Assembly (NCBI RefSeq): GCF_012516475.1
Contig: NZ_CP051217.1
Span: 1,116,001-1,180,000, forward strand
Origin: Parasphingorhabdus halotolerans
Lineage (GTDB): Bacteria > Pseudomonadota > Alphaproteobacteria > Sphingomonadales > Sphingomonadaceae
Direction of reading: 5' to 3'
DNA: 64,000 bases
Shown piece by piece: positions 52,769-62,241 of the stretch. Every line of letters begins with the position of its first letter. The first letter of the stretch is position 1. Position numbers and translations under genes: made by a program. The notes beneath the pieces are model-generated. The model was not told where the DNA came from. It made no database searches and saw nothing but the letters and a program-made list of their open reading frames with translations.

Positions 52769-53524
52769 GTGGATTTCGGTCTGGACGGCAAAGTGGCAAT
52801 TGTCACCGGAGGCACGCGCGGCTTGGGACGCGATGTGGCCGAAGCGCTTGCCGGTCAAGGCTGCAAGGTCATGGTCTGCGGTCGTAACCAGCCGGAAACA
52901 CTGGCAGAAAATATAGCTTTTCGTATTGCCGATATCCGCAAAGCGGATGCTGCAGAGCAATTGGTGGCAGATACTGTGTCCGAATTTGGCCGATTAGATA
53001 TATTGGTGAACAATGCGGGCGGCTCTCCGGCAGCCGATGCAGCGACCGCTAGTCCGCGATTTGCCGACTCTATTATGCAACTCAATTTGATGGCACCTTA
53101 TTATATGGCGAGGGCAAGCCATCCACATCTGGTAAAGTCGGACAACGGCAGCATTATTAACATCGGCAGTGTGGCAGGCATAAGACCTGCCCCCGGCACA
53201 GCGATTTATGGTGCAGCCAAGGCTGGCCTGCTTAATCTGACCCAAAGTCTCGCGCAGGAATGGGGCAAGGATAAAATCCGCGTCAACGCAATTATCGTCG
53301 GTCTTGCTGAAACCGAAAATGCTGAAGCGACATATGGTGATGCCAATGCGCAGGCCACCGTGGCAGCATCATTGCCGCTCGGGCGTATGTGCAAGGGTGA
53401 AGATGTGGCGAATGCGGTTTGCTATCTGGCGTCGCCAGCGGCGGAATATATTTCGGGCGCGCGGCTCAATGTCGATGGCGGCGGTGAAAGACCATATTTC
53501 TTGGATTTGGTAAAAGGAGGCTGA
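52769..53524 (+). CDS. SDR-family oxidoreductase
   Basis: 251 residues from GTG 52769 (GGGGAA upstream). The conserved start DFGLDGKVAIVTGGTRGLG rules out the much longer upstream frame. Ser in NIGSVAG and Tyr-Lys in YGAAK are present; the tail is LNVDGGGERPYF. First gene of the plus-strand HIP/ring-cleavage operon, 4 nt before hsaC. It may act on a keto/hydroxy group of HIP, the role of IpdF in Mycobacterium, but this is not certain. Confidence 0.87.
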   Translation: MDFGLDGKVAIVTGGTRGLGRDVAEALAGQGCKVMVCGRNQPETLAENIAFRIADIRKADAAEQLVADTVSEFGRLDILVNNAGGSPAADAATASPRFADSIMQLNLMAPYYMARASHPHLVKSDNGSIINIGSVAGIRPAPGTAIYGAAKAGLLNLTQSLAQEWGKDKIRVNAIIVGLAETENAEATYGDANAQATVAASLPLGRMCKGEDVANAVCYLASPAAEYISGARLNVDGGGERPYFLDLVKGG

Positions 53525-53528
53525 TGCC

Positions 53529-54449
53529 ATGGGTATAAAAGGACTGGGCTATGTCGTGATTGAAACGACAGACTTGTCAAAATGGCATGATTATCTGACC
53601 GGCGTAGTCGGCGCGATGGCGGATGGCAAAGGCGCAGACGGCGCGGCGCTATACCGGATCGACGCACGCGCGGCGCGCTTCCGGATTATCAAGGCGGATG
53701 CTGACCGGTTTGCGGTTGCAGGATGGGAACTGGCTGATCAGGCTGATTTCGACGCGATGGCGGACAAATTGCGCGACGCTGGATGCGAGGTGGCCGATGG
53801 CGATGCGGCGAGCCGGGGCGTTGAGGCACTGGCAAGCGGAAAAGACCCTGCCGGGCATCAATTTGAAATTTTCCACGGTGCCGCGCAGGCCGATACCGCT
53901 TTCCAATCTCCCGCTGGCGTCAGCGGTTTTGTCACCGGCGATCTTGGCATGGGCCATGTCGTCTATGGATCGCTGGCCTTTGAAGAAACGCACAAATTTT
54001 ATCGCGATGTCATGGGCTTTGGCGATTCCGATCTGCCCGAAATTGAAGTCGGTCCGCCGGGAACACCCAAAATGGGTATCGCCTTCATGCATGCGGAAAC
54101 CGGGCGGCATCACAGCGTTGCGGTTATCCAGATGCCCGCGCCACCGACGGGCTGCGTCCACATCATGGTCGAGGCAAAATCGCGCGCAGATGTCGATAAG
54201 GCTTATGAGCGGATGGCAGCAGCCGACGTTCCGGTTTCTGCCACGCTGGGCGAACATACCAATGATCAGGTGACGAGCTTTTATATGCAGACGCCGGGCG
54301 GATTTGATCTGGAATTTGGTTTCGAAGGGCTCGTCATTGATCCAGCAACTTGGGAGCCAACCGCCCATACCACGCCCAGCCAATGGGGACATGAATGGGC
54401 CTGGCAAAAAGCGGCTGCAGAAGCCGCAACAGAAGAGGCAAACGGTTGA
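53529..54449 (+). CDS. hsaC: Type I extradiol dioxygenase, 3,4-DHSA dioxygenase (HsaC-like)
   Basis: 306 residues in two vicinal-oxygen-chelate domains. Iron ligands are His143 (GMGHVVYG), His211 (GCVHIMVE) and Glu262 (FDLEFGF), with acid-base His195, His243 and Tyr252, matching BphC spacing almost residue for residue. It cleaves the catechol ring made by HsaA between C4 and C5. AGGAGG precedes the ATG. Its stop overlaps ipdA (TGATG). Confidence 0.93.
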   Translation: MGIKGLGYVVIETTDLSKWHDYLTGVVGAMADGKGADGAALYRIDARAARFRIIKADADRFAVAGWELADQADFDAMADKLRDAGCEVADGDAASRGVEALASGKDPAGHQFEIFHGAAQADTAFQSPAGVSGFVTGDLGMGHVVYGSLAFEETHKFYRDVMGFGDSDLPEIEVGPPGTPKMGIAFMHAETGRHHSVAVIQMPAPPTGCVHIMVEAKSRADVDKAYERMAAADVPVSATLGEHTNDQVTSFYMQTPGGFDLEFGFEGLVIDPATWEPTAHTTPSQWGHEWAWQKAAAEAATEEANG

Positions 54450-55327
54450 TGCTCGATAAAAGAATGACCCCTGCCGAAATTGTCGGCCAACTATCCAATG
54501 GCATGACTATTGGCATTGGCGGCTGGGGGCCCCGGCGGAAACCAATGGCGCTGGTGCGTGAAATTATGCGCAGTGAACTCAAGGATTTGACCATCGTCGC
54601 TTATGGCGGCGCGGATGTCGGGATGCTGTGCGCGGCGGGTAAAGTCAAGAAACTTGTCTTTGCATTTGTCTCGCTCGACGCCATTCCGCTCGAACCCTGG
54701 TTCCGCAAATCGCGGGAAGCCGGTCAAATCGAGGTATTGGAACTGGACGAAGGCATGTTGCAATGGGGATTAAAGGCGGCAGCTTTCGGGCTTCCATATC
54801 TTCCAACGCGTGTTGGTCTTGGCACTGATCTGGCTGAACTCGGAGGGCTCAAAACCGTGCAATCGCCTTACGAAGATGGCGAGACCCTCATCGCCATGCC
54901 AGCGCTGAAACTCGATGCAGCCTTGCTCCACGTTAATCGCTGTGACCATCGCGGTAATGTCCAGTTGCTAGGGCCGGATGCTTATTATGACGAATGGTAT
55001 GCCAAGGCAGCGGCGAAAACCTATGTCTCGTGTGAAGAACTCGTCGATAAGATGGAAGACCATTATCATGACGATGCACAGGCTAATATATTCGAACGTT
55101 GCTTTGTAACCGGCGTTACTGAAATAGTCGGCGGCGCGCATCCGTCCTCTATGCCGCCGCTTTATGGTCCGGATATGAAAGCGTTTAAGGTTTATGCAGG
55201 CGCTGCGAAAGACCCCGGTGACTGGAATGCGGTCGCTGACCAGTTTGTCGGCGCAGATGAAGCGGCATATCTTAAATCTGTTGGCGGAAAGGAAGCGGTT
55301 CTGAAAACACCGCTGGCGATATACTGA
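54449..55327 (+). CDS. ipdA: IpdA, alpha subunit of COCHEA-CoA hydrolase
   Basis: 292 residues of the class I CoA-transferase fold with the IpdA-specific GIGGWGPRRKPMALVRE. With IpdB it opens the last steroid ring (C-C hydrolysis of COCHEA-CoA) rather than transferring CoA. The ATG at 54449 overlaps the hsaC stop by one base; the frame open from 54395 runs inside hsaC. Order hsaC-ipdA-ipdB tightly couples A/B- and C/D-ring steps. Confidence 0.93.
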   Translation: MLDKRMTPAEIVGQLSNGMTIGIGGWGPRRKPMALVREIMRSELKDLTIVAYGGADVGMLCAAGKVKKLVFAFVSLDAIPLEPWFRKSREAGQIEVLELDEGMLQWGLKAAAFGLPYLPTRVGLGTDLAELGGLKTVQSPYEDGETLIAMPALKLDAALLHVNRCDHRGNVQLLGPDAYYDEWYAKAAAKTYVSCEELVDKMEDHYHDDAQANIFERCFVTGVTEIVGGAHPSSMPPLYGPDMKAFKVYAGAAKDPGDWNAVADQFVGADEAAYLKSVGGKEAVLKTPLAIY

Positions 55328-56121
55328 TGAGCGATATCACTCTTGCAGAGCTGTGCATTTTTGCCTGTTCCGAGACATTCCGGACGGATCGCGAAATCAT
55401 CGCAACCGGTATTGGTCCTGTCCCGCGCGTTGGCGCTGGTTTGGCCAAGTTGACGCACTCGCCCGGCCTGATGATGACCGATGGCGAAGCCTATCTGGTG
55501 GAACAGCCCGTTCCCATGGGACCACGCGGCGATTACAAACCCAAATTTGCCGGCCATCTGCCCTTCTCGCGCTTCTTTGACAGCGCGGTGTGGACAGGAC
55601 GCCGTCACGCAATGGTGACGCCGACCCAGATTGACCGCTTTGGCCAGACCAACCTGTCACAGCTTGGCGGAACGCATCACCAACCCAAGACCCAGATGCT
55701 GGGCGTGCGCGGATTTCCGGGAAATTCGATTTATCACGCGAATTCGATGTTCATTCCGTTTCATTCGACGCGAACTTTTGTCGAAGGCGAAGTCGATATG
55801 GTGTCCAGCGCGGGTTATAATCCGGCCAAGCGGGTTGCGGGCGGCAATTACGATCATATCGACCTGCAAAAGATGGTCACTAATCTTTGCGTGATGGACT
55901 TTGGCGGACCGGGTAACGCTGTCCGTGTGGTCACGCTGCATCCCGGCGTGACTTTTGACGAAGTACAGGCAGCAACCGGCTTTGATTTGATAGATGCGGT
56001 CGAAGGCGAAACCGCCCTGCCCGATTCAGACGCTCTGACGATTATCAATCAACTAGACCCCCACGGGTTTCGCGCGCATGTTATCCGCGACAATCCGCCA
56101 GCTATAAGGACATCAGCATGA
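55327..56121 (+). CDS. ipdB: IpdB, beta subunit of COCHEA-CoA hydrolase
   Basis: 264 residues with LAELCIFACSETFRTDREI, GVRGFPGNSIYH and HPGVTFDEVQAATGF, all typical of IpdB. Starts one base inside the ipdA stop (TGATG) and overlaps the following crotonase gene by four bases. Confidence 0.93.
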   Translation: MSDITLAELCIFACSETFRTDREIIATGIGPVPRVGAGLAKLTHSPGLMMTDGEAYLVEQPVPMGPRGDYKPKFAGHLPFSRFFDSAVWTGRRHAMVTPTQIDRFGQTNLSQLGGTHHQPKTQMLGVRGFPGNSIYHANSMFIPFHSTRTFVEGEVDMVSSAGYNPAKRVAGGNYDHIDLQKMVTNLCVMDFGGPGNAVRVVTLHPGVTFDEVQAATGFDLIDAVEGETALPDSDALTIINQLDPHGFRAHVIRDNPPAIRTSA

Positions 56122-57017
56122 GCGACAATATTGTACCGTTAGAAGACGTAACCCCGGTTTATGAAACCGACGAGCCAATCCTCTATGAAGCCAAAGATGG
56201 CATCGCCTGGATCACGCTTAACCGGCCAGAATTTCATAATGTCCAGAACAGCCAGATGACTTATGCACTCGATGATGCGTTTATGAAAGCTGTCGATGAT
56301 GATGCGGTGAAGTGCATTGTGCTGAAATCTGATGCCAAGCATTTTAGTGCTGGCCATGATATCGGCTCGCCGGGACGCGATTTCCATTCCAGTTTTGACC
56401 GCCGCCTGATGTGGTATGATCACGCCAATAAAGCGGGCGCGGAAAAAGCCTATATTCGCGAGCAGGAAGTCTATCTGGGCATGTGCAAGCGCTGGCGGAA
56501 TATTCCCAAGCCGACGATTGCTCAGGTCCATAAAGGTTGCATCGCGGGCGGGCTAATGCTGGCATGGGTGTGCGATTTGATTATCGCTTCCGATGATGCG
56601 TTTTTTCAGGATCCGGTTTTGCAAATGGGCTTTCCCGGACTTGAGTATTTTGCGCATACATTCGAATTAAACACCCGTATTGCCAAGGAATTTTTGTTCC
56701 TGGGCGAACGGATGAGCGCAGAACGCGCTTATCAGATGGGGATGCTCAACCGGGTTGTTCCGCGCGAGCAGCTGGCGGATGAAGTGCTGAAAGTAGCAAC
56801 GCGTATCGCTGAACAACCGCGACTGGCCCTGCAACTCGCCAAACAGGCGTGTAACCATATGGATACGCTGGCCGGCAAGGAAGCCGGTATCGATGCGTCA
56901 TTTGGCTATCATCACTTTGCCCACGCCAATAACCAGTTGACCAAGGGCGATTATATCGCCGGATTTGATGGCAAGAAAATGGCCGAAAAAAATAAAGCAC
57001 AGGAAGCCAAAGGCTGA
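56118..57017 (+). CDS. Enoyl-CoA hydratase/isomerase-family protein (crotonase), without canonical catalytic Glu
   Basis: 299 residues of the crotonase fold. The oxyanion-hole segments KHFSAGHDIG and HKGCIAGGLML are present, but the two catalytic Glu of classical hydratases are replaced (GGLMLAWVCD and FFQDPVLQMG). So it probably performs isomerisation, hydrolysis or another reaction. It lies between ipdB and ipdC, so it should act on a HIP-derived acyl-CoA. It is longer than typical crotonases by about 40 residues. Confidence 0.87.
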   Translation: MSDNIVPLEDVTPVYETDEPILYEAKDGIAWITLNRPEFHNVQNSQMTYALDDAFMKAVDDDAVKCIVLKSDAKHFSAGHDIGSPGRDFHSSFDRRLMWYDHANKAGAEKAYIREQEVYLGMCKRWRNIPKPTIAQVHKGCIAGGLMLAWVCDLIIASDDAFFQDPVLQMGFPGLEYFAHTFELNTRIAKEFLFLGERMSAERAYQMGMLNRVVPREQLADEVLKVATRIAEQPRLALQLAKQACNHMDTLAGKEAGIDASFGYHHFAHANNQLTKGDYIAGFDGKKMAEKNKAQEAKG

Positions 57018-57020
57018 TTG

Positions 57021-58109
57021 ATGGGCGATCCGCTTTCCACACCGCTAACCGAAATGCTGGGCTGCCGCTTGCCGGTGGTGCAGACCGCCATGGGCTGGAT
57101 TGCAACACCGCAGCTCGTGGCAGCGTCCAGCAATGCGGGCGCGTTCGGCTTCCTGGCAGGAGCGGTTATGCAGCCTGCGGAGTTGGCCAGCGAGATTGCT
57201 AAACTCAAGGATATGACACCGCATAATTTTGGCGTGAATTTCCACAGTTTCCAGCCAGGTGCCAAAGAGATTGTCGAGGTTATTTTGGCGAACTCTGATC
57301 GGGTACGGGCAGTCAGTTTCGGACGCGGTCCCGATGCCGAGATGATTGGCAAATTCCGTGAAGCAGGGATTATCTGCATGCCCACCGTGGGACTGCAAAA
57401 ACATGCCGAAAAAATGGTCGCGCTGGGCTGTCAGGCGATCACAATCCAGGGCGGCGAAGGTGGCGGTCATACTGGGTCAGTTGCTACTACCGTGTTGTTG
57501 CCGCAGGTGCTGGATGCGGTTGATGTGCCAGTGATTGCAGCGGGCGGTTTCGCCGATGGGCGCGGACTGGCAGCAGCGCTGGCTTACGGTGCAGCGGGGA
57601 TCGCCATGGGCACACGCTTTATGATGACCAGCGACAGCCCCGTGCCCGATGCGCCCAAGAAGAGTTATACGGGCGCAACCACTAACGACATCACTGTCAC
57701 CACGAAAGTCGACGGTATTCCGCAGCGCATGATCATCAATCCGATGCTCCGCAAAATCGAAAAATCCGGAGCGCTATCCAAATGGCAACGCGGCCTGATG
57801 GCTGCCCTCGCGATGAAGAAACAAACAGGGGCCAGCTGGAGCGACCTGATCAAAACCGCGCGCGGGATGACCGCGCACGGCGACATGAGCCTGCCCGAAG
57901 CGATGATGGCCGCAGCCGCCCCGATGCTGCTTCAGAAAGCTGTGGTCGAAGGGGACGCGGAGAATGGACTGATGGCAACCGGCCTGGTAGCAGGAAGACT
58001 AGATAATATAATAAGTTGCAAGGAACTCCTTACACAGATTGAGAATGATGCCAGAACGCACTGCGCGGCACTTTCACAAACTTCCAATGCTCTAAAAGGA
58101 GCCGCCTGA
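57021..58109 (+). CDS. ipdC: IpdC-like FMN-dependent reductase (nitronate monooxygenase fold)
   Basis: 362 residues; the NMO/2-nitropropane dioxygenase barrel with MGWIATPQLVAASSNAGAFGFL and the FMN-binding QGGEGGGHTGS. In Mycobacterium IpdC introduces the double bond into 5-hydroxy-HIC-CoA that allows ring opening by EchA20. I start at ATG 57021, three nt past the crotonase stop; the TTG at 57018 adds one residue. The ipdA-ipdB-ipdC set is interrupted here by one crotonase gene. Confidence 0.9.
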   Translation: MGDPLSTPLTEMLGCRLPVVQTAMGWIATPQLVAASSNAGAFGFLAGAVMQPAELASEIAKLKDMTPHNFGVNFHSFQPGAKEIVEVILANSDRVRAVSFGRGPDAEMIGKFREAGIICMPTVGLQKHAEKMVALGCQAITIQGGEGGGHTGSVATTVLLPQVLDAVDVPVIAAGGFADGRGLAAALAYGAAGIAMGTRFMMTSDSPVPDAPKKSYTGATTNDITVTTKVDGIPQRMIINPMLRKIEKSGALSKWQRGLMAALAMKKQTGASWSDLIKTARGMTAHGDMSLPEAMMAAAAPMLLQKAVVEGDAENGLMATGLVAGRLDNIISCKELLTQIENDARTHCAALSQTSNALKGAA

Positions 58110-58858
58110 TGCCGATCACCACCACCATCAAGGACAAGATTGCCGAGATTGTTTTCGATGTCCCGCCAGTTAATGCGTTCAATAGCGAAACATGGATGTC
58201 GCTACCGGATATGGTAACCGAGGCAAGCCGCAATCCCGATGTAAATTGCGTCCTCATCCGCGCGGAAGGCAAAGGCTTTTGCGGCGGAGTAGATATCAAG
58301 GAGATGCAGGCGCATCCTGAACGCATCACCCTTCTCAATCGCGGCAATTATCTGACCTTCAAGGCTATAAGGGATGCCGAAGTTCCGGTGATAAGCGCGG
58401 TGCACAAGTTCGTTATCGGCGGCGGCATTGGTATTTGTGGCGCTAGCGACAGTATCTTTGCAGCGGACGATGCCTATTTCTCTTTGCCTGAGGTGGATCG
58501 TGGCGCGATGGGCGGGGCATCGCATCTTTCGCGTATGTTGCCTCTCCATAAAGTGCGCGCAGCCTTCTTTACCGGCGGTACTGTGTCGGCCGAAGAGGCA
58601 TACCGATTGGGCGCGGTAGAGAAAGTTGTTCCGCGAGATCAACTCGAAAAAGAAGCACGCGAATTTTGCGCCATCATCGCATCAAAATCCCGCAAAGCAC
58701 TGGTCATTGCCAAGGAAGCCCTCAACGGTCTCGAAGAACGCGATGTGGATCGTGGGTATCGCTGGGAACAGGGCTTTACGCTCGAAATGTACATGCACGA
58801 AGACAGCCAGAAATCGCGTGATGAGTTTATTGAGACAGGCAAGGCGGCCAAATTCTGA
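58109..58858 (+). CDS. echA20: Enoyl-CoA hydratase-family protein, EchA20-like
   Basis: 249 residues, almost the length of Mycobacterium EchA20 (247). KGFCGGVDIKEM and HKFVIGGGIGICGASD form the oxyanion hole, and the second catalytic position keeps Glu (SLPEVDRGAMGG). EchA20 hydrolytically opens ring D of the HIP-derived CoA ester. AAAAGGAG precedes the ATG, which overlaps the ipdC stop. The symbol is by family and context; other crotonase roles are possible. Confidence 0.82.
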   Translation: MPITTTIKDKIAEIVFDVPPVNAFNSETWMSLPDMVTEASRNPDVNCVLIRAEGKGFCGGVDIKEMQAHPERITLLNRGNYLTFKAIRDAEVPVISAVHKFVIGGGIGICGASDSIFAADDAYFSLPEVDRGAMGGASHLSRMLPLHKVRAAFFTGGTVSAEEAYRLGAVEKVVPRDQLEKEAREFCAIIASKSRKALVIAKEALNGLEERDVDRGYRWEQGFTLEMYMHEDSQKSRDEFIETGKAAKF

Positions 58859-60021
58859 TGGATTTGAAATACACTCCCGAACAACAAGCGTTCCGCGCCG
58901 AAATACGCGCATGGCTCGCAGCAAATGTGCCGGACAAACCACTACTAACATTGGAAGGTGAAGAGGGTTTCCACCAGCATGTCGAGTGGGAGCGCAAGCT
59001 TGCCAGCGGCAATTGGGGCATGGTCACATGGCCGGAACAATATGGCGGACGCGGGTTGGATTTGATCCAGTGGTTGATTTTTGAAGAAGAATATTGGGCA
59101 GCAGGCGCTCCGCTACGCGCCAATCAGAACGGTATTTTCCTGCTTGGCCCAACTGTCATGGAATATGGCACGGACGAACAGAAGGCTCGCTTCCTGACAC
59201 CTATGGCTAACGGTGAAGTGATGTGGGCGCAGGCATGGTCAGAACCGGGCGCAGGCTCCGACATGGCCGCGATTACCACCAAGGCAGTTCGCGATGGCGA
59301 TCATTATGTGATCTCCGGCCAGAAGACATGGTCGAGCCGTGCGAGTTTCGCCGATTGGGGTTTTGGCCTCTTCCGCACAGAGGAAGGCAGCAAACGGCAC
59401 AAGGGATTGAGCTTCATCCTGTTTGATCTCAACAGCCCCGGCATTACCCGCCGCCCGATCCGGCAATTGCATGGCGAGCCTGGCTTTGCGGAGTTATTTT
59501 TCGACGAAGTGCGCGTGCCAGCCGAAAACATGTTGGCTGGAGAAGGCGAAGGCTGGAACGTGGCCATGGCAACCGCTGGATTTGAACGCGGTTTAATGCT
59601 GCGTTCTCCCGGCCGTTTTCAGGCGACAGCCAAGCGATTGGTTGAATTGTATAGAGCCAATGAAGCCAACGCTTCGCCAGCGACACGAGAAGCCGTTACG
59701 CAGGCGTGGATGGGTACGCAGGCTTATGCTTACAATACCTATTCAGTTGCTGCGAAGATCTTGGCTGGCGGCAAAATTGGCGCAGAAGCAAGCCTCAACA
59801 AGATTTTCTGGTCGGAACTGGACCGATCGATGAACAGATCCGCTATGCAATTGATGGGCGCAGCGGCGGAACTCGCCAAATTTGCTGACGGCACGGTCAA
59901 TCAGTGGCTTGATGGTTATATTTTCTCGCTCTCAGGCCCGATCTATGCCGGCTCCAACGAAATACAACGGAACATCATCGCTGAACGTTTCCTCGGATTA
60001 CCAAGACAGGGAGCGGGCTAA
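58858..60021 (+). CDS. Acyl-CoA dehydrogenase, larger subunit type
   Basis: 387 residues: WAQAWSEPGAGSDMAA binds FAD/substrate and YAGSNEIQRNIIAERFLGLPR is the C-terminal signature, with Ala at the place of the classical catalytic Glu (YEGT). Steroid-type dehydrogenases often work as alpha2-beta2 pairs with a separately encoded second subunit; the next gene (60143) fits. It probably oxidises a HIP-derived acyl-CoA (FadE30-33 roles). The ATG overlaps the crotonase stop (TGATG). Confidence 0.9.
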   Translation: MDLKYTPEQQAFRAEIRAWLAANVPDKPLLTLEGEEGFHQHVEWERKLASGNWGMVTWPEQYGGRGLDLIQWLIFEEEYWAAGAPLRANQNGIFLLGPTVMEYGTDEQKARFLTPMANGEVMWAQAWSEPGAGSDMAAITTKAVRDGDHYVISGQKTWSSRASFADWGFGLFRTEEGSKRHKGLSFILFDLNSPGITRRPIRQLHGEPGFAELFFDEVRVPAENMLAGEGEGWNVAMATAGFERGLMLRSPGRFQATAKRLVELYRANEANASPATREAVTQAWMGTQAYAYNTYSVAAKILAGGKIGAEASLNKIFWSELDRSMNRSAMQLMGAAAELAKFADGTVNQWLDGYIFSLSGPIYAGSNEIQRNIIAERFLGLPRQGAG

Positions 60022-60037
60022 TGGATTGTGCGTTTTT

Positions 60038-60120
60038 CGTCATTGCGAGCGTAGCGAAGCAATCCAGAGCGGCGCAGCGGCGCCCTGGATTGCCGCGTCG
60101 CTGCGCTCCTCGCAATGACG
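60038..60120. repeat. Imperfect palindromic intergenic repeat (REP/MITE-like)
   Basis: 83 bases start with CGTCATTGCGAG and end with CTCGCAATGACG, with inner matched arms AATCCAG/CTGGATT, so the whole element folds into one long hairpin around a GC-rich loop. This type of CATTGCGAG...CTCGCAATG repeat occurs widely dispersed in alphaproteobacterial genomes. It occupies most of the gap between two acyl-CoA dehydrogenase genes in the same operon, where it might tune mRNA processing or stability. Confidence 0.85.
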
Positions 60121-60142
60121 TCAATTTGGCGAGGCTCGTCTG

Positions 60143-61075
60143 ATGGAATTTTTGCTGACCGAAGATCAACTCACCCTTACCGAAGGGGTCCGCGAATATT
60201 TTTCCGGAACGCACGGCCCCGAAGTGCTTCGCCGTCTTGATGAGGGCGACAATCGCGACCCAGCAATCTGGCAAGGTCTTGTCGAAATGGGCTTGCCCGG
60301 TCTGTTGGTGCCAGAAGCGGAAGGTGGCTTAGGCCTCAAGCTACTCGACGCAGCTTTGATTGCCGCCGAATGTGGCCGAGCTTGTTTGGCCGAACCTTTG
60401 GTCGATACGGCTTTTGTTGCGGTTCCATGGTTGATTGCAAATGGAAACACCGCTGACTTGGCTGCGATCGCTTCCGGTGAAAAAACAATGCCACTCGACC
60501 ATAAGATAAACGGATGGGTCGCTGATGGCGATGGCTTTCCTTGGCAAAGTGTTGATCCGCTTCGCAACCTTACGGCTCCGTCCGTCGATGCTACCGATGA
60601 TCCGCACTTGCTCAATCTCGGCGCACTTATGTCTGCCGCGCAACTCGTCGGTATTGCCGATGCAATGCTCGAACAAGCTGTCGAATATGCAAAAGTCCGC
60701 AATCAGTTTGGTCAACCCATTGGCGCCTTTCAGGCGGTTAAACATCATCTGGCTAAGGCTACAGTTGCGCTGGAATTTGCCAAGCCGGTAGTCTGGCGTG
60801 CTGCCCAAGCGATGGATGATGGTATCGACAGCGCACAAATCCATGTCAGCCATGCAAAGCTCGCCGCTGGCGATGCTGCTCTACAAATGGCGGAAACCGC
60901 CATCCAAATTCACGGCGCAATGGGATATACCTACGAAGTCGATTTGCATTTCTGGATGAAGCGCAGTTGGGCGCTGATCGGCGCATGGGGCAGCCGTGCA
61001 TTTCATTCAAAACGGATTGATGACGCAGTGATCGCTGGATCGCTGGACATTGGTCCCGCACATACATTTGCTTAA
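60143..61075 (+). CDS. Acyl-CoA dehydrogenase, smaller subunit type
   Basis: 310 residues, shorter than classical enzymes (about 380). N-terminal LTEDQLTLTEGVREYF and C-terminal AIQIHGAMGYTYEVDLHFWMKRSW are family motifs, while the central FAD/substrate loop is reduced. Such short chains are usually the second subunit of heterotetrameric steroid acyl-CoA dehydrogenases, here paired with 58858-60021 across the repeat. GAGG lies upstream of the ATG. Confidence 0.88.
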   Translation: MEFLLTEDQLTLTEGVREYFSGTHGPEVLRRLDEGDNRDPAIWQGLVEMGLPGLLVPEAEGGLGLKLLDAALIAAECGRACLAEPLVDTAFVAVPWLIANGNTADLAAIASGEKTMPLDHKINGWVADGDGFPWQSVDPLRNLTAPSVDATDDPHLLNLGALMSAAQLVGIADAMLEQAVEYAKVRNQFGQPIGAFQAVKHHLAKATVALEFAKPVVWRAAQAMDDGIDSAQIHVSHAKLAAGDAALQMAETAIQIHGAMGYTYEVDLHFWMKRSWALIGAWGSRAFHSKRIDDAVIAGSLDIGPAHTFA

Positions 61076-61084
61076 GGAAATTTG

Positions 61085-62236
61085 ATGGCCGAAGCCTATA
61101 TTATTGACGCAGTTCGCACGCCGATTGGCCGCAAGAAAGGTTCGCTGGCGGAAGTCCATCCGGCTGATCTGGGCGCCCATCCAATCAAGGCATTGACGGA
61201 GCGAACGGATTTTGATGCGGGCGCAGTGGATGATGTTGTTTGGGGCTGTTGCGATACCATCGGGCCGCAAGCAGGCGATATCGGTCGTTCTGTTTGGTTG
61301 GTTGCCGGTCTCCCGCAGCATGTGCCCGGCACAACCGTGGACCGTCAATGCGGCTCCTCTCAACAAGCGCTGCATTTTGCGGCGCAAGGGGTGATGTCAG
61401 GCACGCAGGACTTGGTTGTTGCGGGCGGCAGTCAAGCCATGAACGCCATTCCGATCAGTGCAGCGATGTACGCGGGCCAGCCTTACGGCTTCGACAATCC
61501 GTTCAATACGTCCCCCGGGTGGGTGGCGCGCTATGGCGATGGCTTACTCAATCAGATCAACTCGGCAGAGATGATCGCTGACAAATGGGATATATCACGC
61601 GAGCAGATGGAAGAATTCGCTCTCGCCTCTCACCAACGTGCACAGTCAGCAACGGACAATGGGTGGTTCAAGAACGAGATTGCACCATTGGAAGGATTGG
61701 AAGCCGACGAGACCATCCGGCCTACCACCACGCTGGAAGGCCTCTCCCAACTTAAAGTCATTCAAGAAGGCGGCAAGGTAACCGCTGGTGTTTCGAGCCA
61801 AAATTGCGACGGTGCGGCAGCCATGCTGGTCGCTTCAGAACGGGCGGTCAAAGACCACGGCCTGAAACCGCGCGCGCGCATCCATCATATATCGGTTCGT
61901 GCCGATGATCCAGTCTGGATGCTTACCGCACCGATGCCGGCAACCCAACATGCGCTGAAAAAGGCGGGAATGACTGTCAATGATATCGACCTTTTCGAAT
62001 GCAACGAGGCATTTGCCAGCGTGCCAATGGCGTGGATGAAGGAACTCGGCATCCCGCATGAGAAAGTGAATATTCACGGCGGCGCGATTGCCTTGGGTCA
62101 TCCGTTGGGTGGGACAGGCGCACGCTTGATGACCACTCTGCTGAACGCGCTTGAACGGACCGGTGGCCGCTATGGTCTTCAGACAATGTGTGAAGGCGGC
62201 GGGCAAGCCAATGTTACGATTATCGAGAGGCTGTAG
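61085..62236 (+). CDS. Acetyl-CoA C-acyltransferase (thiolase), FadA6-like
   Basis: 383 residues with all thiolase active-site motifs: Cys89 (VDRQCGSSQQ), His339 (ALGHPLGGTG) and Cys369 (MCEGGGQA). It should cleave a 3-oxoacyl-CoA from the HIP pathway, the FadA6 step. Starts at ATG 61085, with AAGGA seven bases upstream; the TTG at 61082 is not needed. Follows the dehydrogenase gene by 9 nt. Confidence 0.92.
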   Translation: MAEAYIIDAVRTPIGRKKGSLAEVHPADLGAHPIKALTERTDFDAGAVDDVVWGCCDTIGPQAGDIGRSVWLVAGLPQHVPGTTVDRQCGSSQQALHFAAQGVMSGTQDLVVAGGSQAMNAIPISAAMYAGQPYGFDNPFNTSPGWVARYGDGLLNQINSAEMIADKWDISREQMEEFALASHQRAQSATDNGWFKNEIAPLEGLEADETIRPTTTLEGLSQLKVIQEGGKVTAGVSSQNCDGAAAMLVASERAVKDHGLKPRARIHHISVRADDPVWMLTAPMPATQHALKKAGMTVNDIDLFECNEAFASVPMAWMKELGIPHEKVNIHGGAIALGHPLGGTGARLMTTLLNALERTGGRYGLQTMCEGGGQANVTIIERL

Positions 62237-62241
62237 TACAG

